NCBI RefSeq assembly: GCF_024713945.1
Contig: NC_134677.1
Coordinates: forward strand, 3,041,001-3,105,000
Direction of reading: 5' to 3'
Source: Dermatophagoides farinae
Lineage: Eukaryota; Arthropoda; Arachnida; Sarcoptiformes; Pyroglyphidae
DNA: 64,000 bases
This document shows, piece by piece, positions 12,262 through 38,495 of this stretch (its first letter is position 1; each line of letters opens with the position of its first letter). The notes under the pieces were generated by a model. That model was not told the DNA's origin, searched no databases, and saw only the letters and a list, made by a program, of their open reading frames with translations. Made by a program: the position numbers and the translations under genes.

Positions 12262-14982
12262 TGTTATTGAGAAATATCAGATCCTCTGAACTCCTACTTC
12301 AATTATTTGTTCTCTCTGTTCTCTCTTTGCATTATTTTTTTTGTGGATATTCATTCGTCGTTTTCTTTCTTTCATTCATTTTGGACATCCATTTTCTTTA
12401 TTCGTTTTTTTCTGGTTTTCTTTAGATCATCATCGTTATTATCATTACCACTACAAACTAAAATTATCATCATCATCATAGTCGTCGTCATCATCGTCAT
12501 CGCTATGTGTATGTATGTTGCGTTGCCAACACAAAATTCTGTTATATGTGTGTGTGTGTGATGGGCGAATATTTTGTGAAATATGTAATGTTGTATCTAT
12601 GATGATGATGATGATGTTTATGTTGATGACGAAGATAATATTCAATTTGATCCAATATAACGTAATGATGTTCCAATAAAAGTGTTTGTTTCGGGCCTTT
12701 CTTTCAAGAATTCACTACTACTACAAATTAATTTGGCCCTTTTTGATTCATTCATCTTAATATTATTGGGTATTTGAATGTGATAAGATGCAATGATGAT
12801 TAAAATGAACATCATTATCAACTATCATCATCAACAACAACAACGATATCATCCATAATTTGAAAATGATGTTAAATCTCTTGATTGATTGGGCCAACTA
12901 TATCGTTCATTTCGGATTAATTTCCAATTTTCATGCACATACACACACATCAATCAATACACAATATTGACGAATTGTGTGTGTGTGTCTTTTTCCAGGT
13001 TTAACTTTGAAAAAGAGGAAATAAGACCCATCTTTATGTTTACGGCTGATTCTTTTCATTTATTTTCATACCATTTAAAATCATCCAATTATCATCCAGC
13101 TTTTGTTATCAAATTTTCATTGTTGTGGGTAAAAATTCATCAGAAATTGAAAAGAATTCTATCGATTTCATGATTTGATTTGCGTGTCTGTGTTATTTCT
13201 CCTTGGATTTTGTGCTGTTATAATTGTTGTTGTTATGATTGTTTGAAGTTATAACAACAGCTTCTTATTTTTACGTCTACTCGATAAAAAAAAAATTTAA
13301 ATGAAAATAAAATACAATCTTTTTTATACCTGCAACGTACAAACCAACCAAAACAGACTAACCATCCATAAAAAGCCAAACATCAAACATCCATCTCTTT
13401 TTCTCACTGTGTGTCTCTTGCTATCGTTTTTTATCCATACACTATTTTTTTTTTTGATGCGAGTTTCGCTGTGTGTGTGTATCCTTGTCTCCTATGTTAT
13501 TATTATTATTATTTGCTCTGTATGTGTTGATTATCTTTTACCATCCTGGTTTTTTTTCTGTTGGCTCTTTGTGTATGTGTGTGTGTGTGTGTAAGCCATT
13601 GCTTATTCGTTCATTTACACAGCACATCAATTGCAATCTTTGCTTCTAATAATTCATCATTAAAAAAAGTTATTATTACTAAAAAGAAAAATTCAACATC
13701 AAACACCAAAGAAAAAATAATTCTTTACCTTCGATTCGATTATGTTTGTATGCGTGCGTATTGATTTCAATTTCATGTGCTCTTTCTCTTGTTTGATGTT
13801 TATAACGTTAAAATAATAATAATAATAATAATGATGATGATGACATTTATCAAATTTTCTGAGATCAAACAATCCGATTCTTATGATCGGAATAAATGAA
13901 TGGATTTCCGTTCGTCGTTTCATATTTCACTAATTCCAAATCTCAACAACATCAACAAAGTCATTCAATAATACTCAATACCAGCAACCAAATCTTATTC
14001 TTGCAATAAATTTTCAAATTTCAAAGGTTTACCGATTCTCATTTTACAAATATAGAATTTTTTTCATTAATTTCAAATTCTTAATCCTAATCTAGATTTC
14101 ATTTTTTTGATGCCATTGTTCATCATCATCATCATCATCACCATCAAATAGACAACAATCTTATTCGATTTATTATTTGATTGCAGACACGAAATTATCC
14201 CAAATAATCAGATTCATTTTTCATTCCAATTTATCGATAAAAAATTGAACGGTTTTTGAGAGGTATTTATTTAATGAAAAAACTGTCTGAATATTAAACA
14301 TATTTATCCCTTTTATTCTCTAGTTTCAATTTACTCATCGATCAATCAAGATTGAATTAACATCGAATTAGTGATATCCATCATTGAAATGGTTATCAAT
14401 ATATTAATCTTTATATTTGTTCATCATCATATTCATTATTGGCTCTAATCATAAAAATCTTATTCGTTCGTTATTTTTTTTCTCCACCGAAATGAAAAAT
14501 CCCTGAGAAAAGAAGAATCTGTGCTTAAAACTATTCTGAAAAATCTGCAGTTTTCATCCACCGCCTTTTGTTATTATTTGCAAATTGTTTCCGCCATTTT
14601 GTTCAGTGTGTTTCTATGATATCCAATTCAATATTGTCACGTTATTTTCATCTATTCAATTTAAATTATTATAATCAAAAGCTTATATAACACACACAAG
14701 TACGTCTACTGATCATCATTGTGAGATCATAAATTTGTTGTCATTATATTCTTTAGTGTGGAATTGCAAATTTTTTTATTACATTTGCTCGGCTTTTGAA
14801 GACCACGTAATAAATTGTTTTTATCATCATTATCATAAACAACAGCGCGAACAACATCCACATTGAAATCGAAACCACCTTCGCCGAATAATAACGGAAA
14901 AAACCAAAAATAAAATTGATAACCAATCAACTAAACCTTGATTTAACAACACAAACCGAATATATATTTGCAATAACCAACA

Positions 14983-28087
<13,105 letters not shown>

Positions 28088-28861
28088 CTGGGTGCCGATG
28101 TAGAGTTGGTCGAGGAAGATAGTCAGCAACAATGTTCACCCCAAAACACTGCTGTTGTTTTTGTTGGGAATGATGATAATGATGATGGAATTTCTAATAA
28201 CAAAAATCCTTCAAATATCATGACCATGTCTGATATAAAATGTTCAACATCCGCTCATCGAGGATCTGATCGTAGCAGTGCAAGCAGTAATCTGACAATC
28301 ACATCAAATGTCAGCAACATCAGTACATCTAATAGAATGACAGGAGTCGTGGAAAGAAGACTATCTGCTAACTATCGTACACCTGCTATCGATTTGTTGC
28401 CACCACCTCGAGCTTCATCCCAATCAATCACGAAAAAAATTTCGAATACCAGTTGTACCTCTTCTGGACATCATCATCATCATATAAAGAATCCATCATC
28501 ACGGGTCATCATTAATCGACAGCAATCGAACATATTGAAATCTGTCAAGCAACAAACAGACACTAGTCGAGGATCTGTCAATTCACAACAACAATCGTCG
28601 ACAGCTTCATTGGCTTCGTCAGCTTCATCGTCGACATCAGCTGCACCATTGACCTCTGCGGTGAATCAAAATCGTCATCGATCGGCACCTTCACAGCAAG
28701 TGATGGCAACACGTAATCATATCGAGATCTCGCCACAATCAAAAAATCGCCATCAAACAAAAATTATTCCATTGACAACAAGAAAAGGTGTCCATAAATG
28801 TATATTAGATAAATCGGTCAAATCATTTAGTAAAGGTGCACAATGCGACAATGTGAATTAA
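28088..28861 (+). CDS. In-frame open extension after the MARK stop (possible readthrough segment)
   Basis: Directly after the KA1-terminal TGA (28085-28087) the same frame stays open for 257 codons to TAA at 28859-28861. It starts CTG GGT GCC GAT and encodes LGADVELVEEDSQQQ, then Ser/Asn/Gln-rich sequence with VVERRLSANYRTP, a His run, and a C-terminus KCILDKSVKSFSKGAQCDN. The first in-frame ATG is only at 28220. I saw no AATAAA between the two stops; one lies immediately after the second, at 28862-28867. So the segment is probably in the MARK mRNA. Options: stop-codon readthrough (the TGA is followed by C, a leaky context in known cases), a base error or polymorphism at the TGA, or a separate coding unit. 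Composition matches the MARK linker, supporting real coding. Confidence 0.5.
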   Translation: MGADVELVEEDSQQQCSPQNTAVVFVGNDDNDDGISNNKNPSNIMTMSDIKCSTSAHRGSDRSSASSNLTITSNVSNISTSNRMTGVVERRLSANYRTPAIDLLPPPRASSQSITKKISNTSCTSSGHHHHHIKNPSSRVIINRQQSNILKSVKQQTDTSRGSVNSQQQSSTASLASSASSSTSAAPLTSAVNQNRHRSAPSQQVMATRNHIEISPQSKNRHQTKIIPLTTRKGVHKCILDKSVKSFSKGAQCDNVN

Positions 28862-30707
28862 AATAAATTGAATGTTGAATGGGATCTTTTCTCGACCAAC
28901 TCTCGACATGATTGGACATCGGTTTACCCACATTTCAATGAATATACCAATCATATCAAATTAAATTTGATTGATTGATTGATTGATTATAATAATTATT
29001 ATTATTGAAAATGCAACTTCTCCATAATATTATACATATACAAGTGATATATTTCTAGGAAACACAAAAAGGTATATATATAGATAAAAACATTTTCACA
29101 CATTTATCGCATGCACAAACACACACACACAAAGAGCTCTATTCTAAAAAATGATTAATATATCATCATCATCATCATCGCCATTGATAAAAAATAATTA
29201 TAACTTGTATATTTTATTTTTATATATGCGGCCCCTCTTTCTGATCATTGCATTTGCCCATTCTTTACCCAATTACCCACACACACACACACTTATTTAC
29301 GATTATCTCATCACATTTCATACACAAATCGTTATCTCATCATCATTATCGTCTTGAATCTCTCACAGTGATGAACCAATCAAACAATTTAATTCATTTC
29401 CATTTCTCATCTTTTATTGTTATGATTTTTTTATTTAGATGAACAAAAATTTACACACACACACACACACACACAGATACTTGAATGTATAACAAATATG
29501 CACAAAATTACATAATTTAAAAAAAACGATTCAAATTTCCTTTACACTATTAAAAAAAAGTACACATAGGTCTGATTTATAATATTTGACATTTTTTAAT
29601 CATTTTTTTTTGTTTTTTTTCAATAAGAATGACAATGACAACAATACCAATAAAACAATGAGATAATGTTCAAATCATACATTTAACACTGGAATTCCTT
29701 TATTATCGATGATTGATGCAAAGAAAAACTATTTATATAAACAAGAAAAAAAATGAAACAAATTTGTTCTTCGTGTAATAAAAAATGTTGTTATTATTAC
29801 AAATGTTATGATCAACATCGATATGAAAATGATGATGGCGATGAAAAGACTTTTTGTTATAATATCTTTTTTGTGTGAATCTGCAGATCAATTTTTCTCA
29901 CATAATGTATGTTTTTTTTTTAACCACAAACACACATAATCTCATCGAACAAATCGAATCTTTCGAGCTTCGATTTTATAATTTCATTTTTAATTGAAAA
30001 TTTTTGCATCCACTTACAATACATACACTAATGATGATGATGAACGTTTGTATACAGGTTTCTACCCCATTTTCATTATTATTATCATTTTTTTTTTGTT
30101 AAAAATCTTTTATTTGGAACTCATTCATTTTTTTTTCATTTCAAATTAATCATCATCATTATCATCATCAATCAACTAAAAACAAAAAAAAAACACGAAT
30201 CTCATTTTTTTTTCGTTCACAAAACGCGTTCATATTCAATTTATGACCAAGTCTGATTCATTCTCAAATGAACTAATTATTGTTCTTCAATTTTTATTCT
30301 TTAAAACGATTGTACAATTTACACATGCCTTCCTTGAATACATTTACAGACACACACACACATAATCCATTCATTGATATTTAAATGGATTAATTTATGT
30401 TGATTGGATTGTTGTCATTTCAAGCACACACAGATCCACAATCATAAACAAACAAAATCAAATCTCAGACCGCCGAAATATAATAAATCTACATGAATCA
30501 AACACATTGAACATATTGAAAGAAGAAAAAAAATTTATTAGGATTTGTTGTCAATTTCGATATTATATAAAAAATTGAAAATTAATTAAATTGAATTTTA
30601 TTAAATTTATTATTGCAATTTGAATATTGAATATTTATTGATGAAAAAAAATCTGAAATAGTTTTGTCATCGTTTTTTTTAGTTGTATATTGTTCTATTT
30701 AAAAAAA
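28862..30707 (+). other. 3' flank of MARK and intergenic region before the CK1-like gene
   Basis: AATAAA at 28862-28867, then AT-rich DNA with (ATTG)n at about 28967-28989, (CA)n at 29453-29475 and several T/A runs. Short frames here are translated repeats. No gene seen. Confidence 0.6.
28967..28989. repeat. (GATT)n microsatellite
   Basis: Five tandem GATT units in the MARK 3' flank. Confidence 0.85.
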
Positions 30708-31773
30708 ATGTCGGTCATATCCAGTCCTGTACTCAATGATCGTTACGTAATTAATAAGAAATTAGGATCCGGATCATTTGGATTTGTTTATTCGGGTGAG
30801 GATCGAGAAAATGTATTCCATATGATTGCCATTAAAATCGAAAAATTTAATTCTAATGAAACAAATTCTTATCATCTTAATAATGAATATAATGTTTATC
30901 GTTTTCTAAAAAATTATCATGGTTTTGCTCAATTTTATGTCTATCAAAAATCGCTTTATCATGGCCCAAGTTTCATTGTTATTGAACAATTATATAGGAA
31001 TTTGAATCAATTATTCGATATGTGTAATCAACGATTCACGTTGGATACAATATTGGAAATTGCCATACAAATTATAACCAGAATTGAAACATTGCATTCC
31101 ATTGGGTGAGTTTATGCTGGGGTTTATTGGTTTTGTTTTTAACAATCTACCAATCATTCACTCATTCATTCATAAATCATAGCTTTGTTCATAGAGATAT
31201 AAAGCCAGAAAATTTTATGATTGGATTTCCAAAATCCAAACAATATCGAACTATTCATCTAATTGATTTTGGCTTATGTAAACGTTATCGTAATCCACAT
31301 ACAATGGAACATTTTTCGCCTAGTAGCCATGATCGTATGGTTGGATCGGTTTTATTCATGAGCTGTAATTCACATTTTCAATTGAAACAATCTAGACGCG
31401 ATGATATTGAATCATTGGCATATTTATTGTTATATTTTTTGAATGGAAAAAATTTACCATGGTCTTTTGGTTCTGGCAACAATCTTGCCAAAAACAATCC
31501 ATTAGAACATTGTCGAAAAGTTGGCTCAATGAAACAATCATTGACATCAGATCAATTGTTTGAAAATCATTTAAAAGTATTTGCCAATTTACTCAGGTAA
31601 AAAAGTATCAATTTTTAATGTACAATATGTAAAAATAACATTTCATTCCATCTATGTACAAAAGTTATGCAAGGAATCTTGATTTCACTGATGAACCAAA
31701 TTATGAAATGATACGATCGGAATTTGCCAGATTTAAATCAAACAAAGAAACTGTTTTTTCATGGGAATTATAA
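30708..31773 (+). CDS. Divergent casein-kinase-1-like protein kinase, 306 residues, 3 exons
   Basis: Exons 30708-31105, 31183-31596 and 31665-31773; both introns (77 and 68 nt) are GT-AG and phases close to 306 codons plus TAA. The start ATG lies in an A-rich context. Kinase features: glycine loop LGSGSFGFVY (about residues 19-28), Lys43 in MIAIKIE, HRDIKPEN at 136-143, and IDFG with Asp161. The CK1-type signature QSRRDDIESLAYLLLYFL supports the CK1/TTBK/VRK group. The usual CK1 segment GTARYAS is replaced by GSVLFMSCN, so it is an outlying member, perhaps lineage-specific. All catalytic residues are present, so it is probably active. It stops just after the kinase core, without a regulatory tail. 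Its stop codon faces that of the minus-strand gene across one base. Confidence 0.85.
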
Positions 31774-31774
31774 A

Positions 31775-32129
31775 TTATTTTTTATCATTATTTTTATAAT
31801 TTTCAACATTTGAAGGACCGTTGTTTAACGTTTTAATAGTATGTTGAGGAGTATTTTTCAATTTATATCTAGTCATTCCAACGGTTAAATTATGCGCCAT
31901 AGTCAATAAAAGTATGAATTCCTCTTGATTATGTACTTTGAATGAATTCTGTTTGACAAAAAAAAATGAGAAAAAATTGATTCACACGCTAACAAAACAA
32001 TGTGTTAAAGCTTACAAGGTTTTTAATAGTATTGAAGGTTATTTGTACATTTCCATTCAGTAACTTTTGCAACTCTGGATTTTCATTAGTTGTTGTCGAA
32101 GGATCAGACTTTTCTTGAGGATCAGACAT
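31775..32129 (-). CDS. Small protein of 95 residues, unknown function, 2 exons
   Basis: Minus-strand exons 32129-32016 (38 codons) and 31948-31775 (57 codons plus TAA), with a 67-nt intron using GTAAGC and a T-rich ...AACAG acceptor, phase 0. The protein starts MSDPQEKSDPSTTTNENP and has a probably helical middle (QITFNTIKNLNSFKVHNQEE, then FILLLTMAHNLTVGMTRYKL) and a polar Lys/Asn tail. No signal peptide, no membrane span, no Cys. The shape suggests a small adaptor subunit of a complex, but I do not recognise it. The clean intron with matching phases and tail-to-tail packing argue that it is a real gene. Confidence 0.6.
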
Positions 32130-35100
32130 GATTGTATTGTAATAATAATAAAAAATTTAAAATTATAAATGAAAAAATGATAAATGTAAATCGAAAAAAA
32201 TAAATGAGCATCGCAAAGTGATGAACATGACAATCGATTTTCAAAATTCGATTGTTTAGCGCCAAACAAAGAATTTCCGATGTATCGATATAACTTTGAT
32301 ATTTGTGATTGTAGAGAACAATAAAGACTTGGTTATAATGGTTTGAATTCAAATATTTATTCAATTTCTATTCAAATTAATTTTCCATTAATGAATGATA
32401 ACAAAATCCTTATTGGCAACCAATTAAATGGCAAGTGAAGAAAATTTCTTATTGAAATTTCAATGTAATATAATTATTATCATGATTCGGGAGACACCAA
32501 TCCTCGAAAAATGTCTTAAATCATTCACGACCCAGTATAATTTTTTTTTCCACATCAACCATCATAAATATTTTTCATAATTTTTTTTTCAGTTAGAAAA
32601 TAAAAATCAACAAATCCCGAAGCATAACAAGAGTGTGTCCCAGATACACCTACGCACATATATGTCACGTTGTTTTTCATGATAAACATGATATATACGT
32701 GAAAATGGTTCATTTTTTTCTTGTCTTCTTTTATATGTCGATTGTAAGTGAAAAAACGGATTATTTAAGTTAGTTTCATTCACATTTTGGTTTTATTCGT
32801 TTTTTTTCTTGATGAACAATGAATTGAGATTCAATCCTTTTTTTTACCAATTAAATTAGAAATGGGGGTTCAGTATCTACCTTTTTTCCTTTTTCTAACC
32901 ATAATTTTCTTTCTTCGTTTATAATTCAATGCATATTCATTATTCTCATCAATGGCCATCAATAATAATCATTTTATAAAGAATGTATTGATTGTGTTGA
33001 TGAATGAAGCAAGGATACACACACACACTTTATCATCATAGCCATTATTATTATTTATGCCAGTTACAGTAGTATTGGATCGCCTACGAAACTTTTTTTT
33101 TCTCTTTCTCTCTGGACAAAATTTCAAACGAAGACGACTTGTTGCTGCTGCTGATGTTATATTGTTTTTGTAAAATTATTATTATACACTGGTAAATGTA
33201 AAGTTTATAGCGAGATATGAAGGCCTTTTTTTTACTACGACGAAAAAAGACGAATATATTTTTTTTCCACAACATTTGTTCTGTCTGTTTATTTCTCAAT
33301 CAATTTAATGTTCCGTTCAACGCCTATTCTCATCATCATTATCATTATCATCATAATTTTTTTTATATGATTCGACACATTTCATTTCAAATGACTTGGG
33401 AAACCTGTTGATTTCGTTCGAAAATACAAAATTGTAAAAAAAAATGAAAATATCATGAGATTTAAATCTTGTTTTTTTTTCTTTTCCAATTATTAACTGT
33501 CATCATCATAATCATTAGTTTGATAGTTTTTGGAACATTTAACATAAGAAAGACAAGAGAGGGTATGTATGCGTGATTTTTTATTTTAAATATAAAAAAA
33601 ATCTTTTGATGATTCTCATTAGTTGTCATTTTCAATTGGCTTCAGTTTTTTTTCAATCTATATTCAACATAGCAATAATGAGATGATGATGATGACGACG
33701 ATGATGAATGCAAAGACAGTGAAAATTAAAGAATTTTCTTCGATACCATGAAATATGAGGATGTTAGACTATCTTGGCAAATACTAATTTGGCAAAGTGT
33801 ATATCATTTGCCTGCATCATCATATCTCATCATCATATTCAAATCATCGTTGTCTTTTATTTTCATTTCTTCAAGTTTTTTTTTAGTTTAAGTTTTACCA
33901 TATAAACTTCGAAGGATCCTGTTGATCATCATCAACACAATGTTCCTGTTTTTTAAGAAAGTTACTGGTGTCAATTTATTTAAGTGTGTGTGTGTGTTTG
34001 TGTTTGTGTGTGCTTAAGATTTAGATATAGCCAAAAAAAAATATATATCCTCGCCACGCGAATGAAAGATTTTTGTTTTTGATGATTGCATCCAGCGACA
34101 ACTTTTTCATGTTGTTGATTATATGGCTTAATATATTTTTCATAAGGATTTCTTACGACGCCTTCGTATATATTCGAAATGAGAAATGAAAAAAAAATCG
34201 TCTCAATTTTGGTAAATGCTACCGCCACCACAAATCGCGCACAACAAGCGGCATCATCATCATCATCACCATCATTATTATCATCGAATTCATTCCGGCA
34301 TCAATTGTAGTCGGTGGTGGTGTTGAAAAAAAAAAATTTTTTTCTTCACAAACGCCTTGAAAACAATATCACGGCAATCAAATCATCATTTTGAATCTGA
34401 ATTTAAATTGATTATTATTTCAAATTAAAATTTCAATTCTAATTGTTTGTCAAAAATGTCTGATTTTTGTTAATGATAATAATGAATGGTGACAGTTTAA
34501 GTTTTATCTCAGATCTTTATGTCATCATCATCGATCGAAGGTAAACCACCACCATCACCATCAATTCAAAATTCATTGAATTCATCATTGTGATTTATTT
34601 GTGTTGGTGAAACCTGAATGATTTCATCCATTTATTCTTCTCATTTTTTCTTTTCATAATAAATAAAAAAAAGAAATTCTTGTGATGTAAATGTGATTTG
34701 TTTTTTCCCGTGTGATAAAATACAAAACAACTGGTTTCTTAGAATTCAAAACGAAAACAACTACATCAGGTTAATGACAGAAAATGTAAAACCCACATGT
34801 TATCCAACAACAAGTAGATATTTACCGTTATTTCTTCTTTTTTTCTTATCACAATTTTTTTTCATTCCCATTTCGTGAATGAATATTGAACCATTCATCC
34901 ACACATACACATGCATGCATAGTATCGTCATTCTATTTCGGATTTTTTTTGTTGATTTCTTTCGTTGAACTTCAATTCGATTGTGAATATAATCAGCTAC
35001 CATTCATCACTATATAACACAATAGCGAGAAAATTTTTGTTTTCTTGAATGAAATGAATTGATATATGTGAAATTCAAGTGCATTAAACCTTATCAAGTG

Positions 35101-36487
35101 TTGATCAATCAATCAATCATATAGGATTTGTCTATCGGAATCGACCATGCATCATAAAATCGATATATCTGGTATGTGATTTGTCATATCTAAACAATTT
35201 ATTTTTTTTATGTCATTGATATGATTATTATTAGCATTTGCTATGTGTAGCCTGTTTTATTTATTGATAATATCCATTTCAATTATCAATTGAATGAATT
35301 TGATATTCTTTGTTTTTGTGTTTTTCATCAATCTTCAATGATTGATTTGTTTTATTTTCATTTTTTTCATCATCATCATCATCATCATCATTTTATTATC
35401 CAATATTGAGTTTTTGCTTTTGTGTTGGTGGTTCCATTCAATTAACTAGAGATGCAATATATACACAAAAAAAACATATTTATTTAGTGAGAAGGTAAAA
35501 AAAATAAGAAAAAAATTGCATCATTTACACCCACACACACACACACGATCGGATATAAAAGATTTTTTTCGTTTTGGAAATGATCAATTTTTTTTTTTGC
35601 TGATCTCAAGAAGAAGATGATGAAGCAAAAAAAAAATGTTTATTCAAATTTTGGCCATACAACAACAACAACAACAACATCAACAGCAACCACTCCGGTA
35701 AAATATAATCGACAAACGACAATGATGATGATTGCCTTCTATGTCGTCATTGTGTATGCACATTATAAGTATCACATAAGAATTGTATATATTCATTCAA
35801 TATTCATAATGAAGATATTTTTATTTATTTATAACATTTTCTATCTATAATACAAAAGAAAAAAAAATATTTCTATGGTAAATGTTTGAATGTATATGAA
35901 ATTGTGGTCTTTCATGTGTTGTATATTAAGTGTGATAAATGTGGTGACATACATACATGCACATTTTGAATGAACAACAATATCGTGTATATGAAACAAA
36001 AAAAAGGAATAAGAATAAAAAGAAAGAGAAAATAAAGAAATAAGAATGAGTCAAGAAAGTCAAAGAAAGAAAGAAAAAAAATCAAAGAAGAAGATGATTG
36101 GAAATTTTTTCATTTTATTTCATTTTTTTTTTGTTTTTGTTTTTCTATATATACGAAAAATATAAATTCGTGTCACTTTGTGTTTCGTTGTTCTTTGTAG
36201 TCGGTTTTTTTTTGTTTTCATATTTCCTATTCATTCTTTTTTTCTGCAATATGTTTTGAATAAGCAATAAAAAACAAATTATCATCTGAAGATGTTTACT
36301 AATTGTTTCTTATTTCAAGTCAAATTCTAGTTAAAATATATTATTTTTAACTTTGAACCACTATACAACAGAATAACAATACCTATTGCCCTTTATTTGA
36401 TTGACTGTTTTTTTTTAAATTATTCTTACAAACGTTTCTAGGTTTGATCATCACTTGTTTCAATTTAATTGATTGGCCAAATTCCCA
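32130..36487. other. Intergenic region between the 95-residue gene (-) and FAK (+)
   Basis: About 4.4 kb of AT-rich DNA with CAT/GAT, GT and T runs. No gene supported. A short ATG-led frame with a Thr run (from about 35617) ends at CCG followed by GTAAAA and might be a 5' exon, but evidence is weak. Confidence 0.5.
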
Positions 36488-38495
36488 ATGAAGAATTTGA
36501 ATTTTATTTGGAATCATCAATTGTTCATGACAAAATCGGTTGTTGAAACGAATTTTAAAGTAAATGAAAATCATCATATCGAAGAATCCGGAGATTTTCG
36601 ATTTTCAAAAAAAATTAGCCAATCATTTCGTGATTTTAAATCATCATTTACAAATAAAACGATTTTATCACCATTTAAAAATAAACTATTTCGTCGTCTG
36701 TTATCATCATCAACACCTGTTCTTGAGACAACAAAAATTAATCAACATTATTGTTCTAACGATTCATTAACTGATTCATCATCATCTAGTTTCAGGGTTA
36801 ATTTACCTCATGAACACAAGGGCATACAATGTCTTCGAAAAAAACGTCGTTGTGATTTTGATAATTCAATATCCTCTTGTTCTACATTATCATTAAAATA
36901 TAATGACGATCATCATCATCATCATGCTACTAACGACAATAAATCAGATACGACAAACAACAACACCAACGGACAATTTTATCATCAGCTAACATACCAA
37001 CGACGAGCCATTTCCTGTTTTCAGATTGATAATATTAATAGTTTTGTGTCGATGTCGGTAGAAAAAACACCGCCCAACATAACAAAAAAATTGAATAAAA
37101 TAGAAGCTAAAACTAATCAATTGCAACAATCGTCTGTTTCATCATCAAAATCAACAACGTCGTCATTATATTGTCCATATTCGCAATCACAGCAACAAAT
37201 ACATCATAATAGATATCAATGTCGATGTAATGTTTGTTTATCACCATTTTCCGCGTATGTTGTTGGTAGTGGTTTGAATCTGTTATCAACAAAAAATATC
37301 GATATCATACGTGAAGAAGACGAAGACGAAGAATCATCATCATCATCATCATTATTATCATTATCATATGACAAACAAGAAGTGGATTCAAATGACAAAA
37401 TGTTTGTATCACAAAAAGAACCGATACGACCATTAAGATTTCGTCAACATAATAAACCATCGGATCGTATTGTACCGTTCCAAAAACCAGATGATTTAAA
37501 ATCATTTTGGCAAGAACCAAAAGAAACATTACATTTGGCTGTCAACAAAGAAAACGACGATAATCATGATGGTGATGATGACGATGATGTTTCGGCAAAA
37601 GTTTTACTACGACGTGATAGTAATGCAATGCCATCATCATCAAAGAATTTTATTCGATCAAATAATCTACGAAGTTCATGTCCACCGACATCACGTCGTC
37701 GAAAATCAGTGACCATTGATAATAATATGAAAATAAAATCACCTAGTCAGAATGTCAATATACAAAAATCATTAACCACCAATGGTTCGAATGATAGAAA
37801 TAGTTTAGGTTTAGTGGATACGATTCACACAAAATTCAATAATGCCGTACGTAAAAGTTGGCTATCATCATTTTTCCATTCATTCAATTCCAAGGTAAGT
37901 TTTACGGTGAAACAAGAAAAAAATATTCCTTTTTTGGTGATGACAAATTTTTTCACAATATTCGGTGTATACTTATTTAGGCGATGTTTTTTTTATAGTT
38001 TTTCAATGAGGAAATTATTTTTACAGCATCTATTTATTGTTCAAAAAGCCATTTATAGTAACCGAAATTTTTTTCTGTTAATCAAAACTACTAATTGACC
38101 CCTTATTTTTATGATTGATTAATTTTTTAGGAAAAACAATCCAAATGGAAAAAATCCGATGATTTTGAAGCCGAATTTTTTGATCGTCAAAATGATCTAA
38201 TGACTGAATCATTATTGAATCGTCGATCTCCATTATGTTTAGATTTCAATCGAAATAATGAACGAAAAAATCCACAGATGTCGTCATTGTCGCCAGTATC
38301 ATCTGTCGAGCCAAAGCAACAAGTGTATCCAAATCCCAATTCAAATAATAACAATAAAAATAAGAGTAATGATTTTCACTGGATCGAAAATTCAATCCAT
38401 GAACCAACGCCAACATCATTTATTCGTCCACATTCATCAGGTCTAATAAAGCCAAGACCTCGTTCAGCATGTTTAGATAACACTTACATGCTTAG
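36488..38495 (+). CDS. Long alternative 5' coding module of FAK (two exons, about 590 residues)
   Basis: Exons 36488-37894 (469 codons, ending phase 0) and 38131-38495 (121 codons plus 2 nt), GT-AG intron of 236 nt. ATG 36488 is the first after an in-frame TGA. The last exon ends CTT AG before GTAAGT in phase 2, exactly the phase needed by the FAK exon at 42515. Joining would give a protein of about 1905 residues. The sequence is basic and Ser/Asn-rich with His, Asp and Ser runs; more ordered patches are FSKKISQSFRDFKSSF, FKNKLFRRLLSSS, the Cys-rich YQCRCNVCLSPF and VRKSWLSSFFHSF. No domain recognised. It could instead be an independent gene whose later exons I missed, since the next FAK exon is about 4 kb away. 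Strand, order and phase favour FAK. Confidence 0.55.

Larger units (their letters stand above)
5266..14982. other. Gene-poor region upstream of mtHsp70 (-) and MARK (+)
   Basis: About 9.7 kb without a gene I can support. It contains the 5' flank of mtHsp70, many microsatellites and homopolymers, and short frames that are only translated repeats (His, Cys/Val or Ile runs). Two short ATG-led segments that end in a consensus GTAAGT donor (5940-5965 and 7680-7759) could be 5' exons of unknown transcripts. Upstream promoters or untranslated exons of MARK may lie here. Confidence 0.5.

Noticed and set aside
13301-13594. Hydrophobic frame rich in Cys, Val, Phe and Leu that looks like a membrane protein
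   Set aside because: Produced by GT repeats and T runs; no splice context or family resemblance.
35617-35699. Thr-run frame ending at a GTAAAA donor in phase 0, possible FAK 5' exon
   Set aside because: Short, mainly a CAA-type repeat, and the donor is weak; phase match to 38131 alone is not enough.
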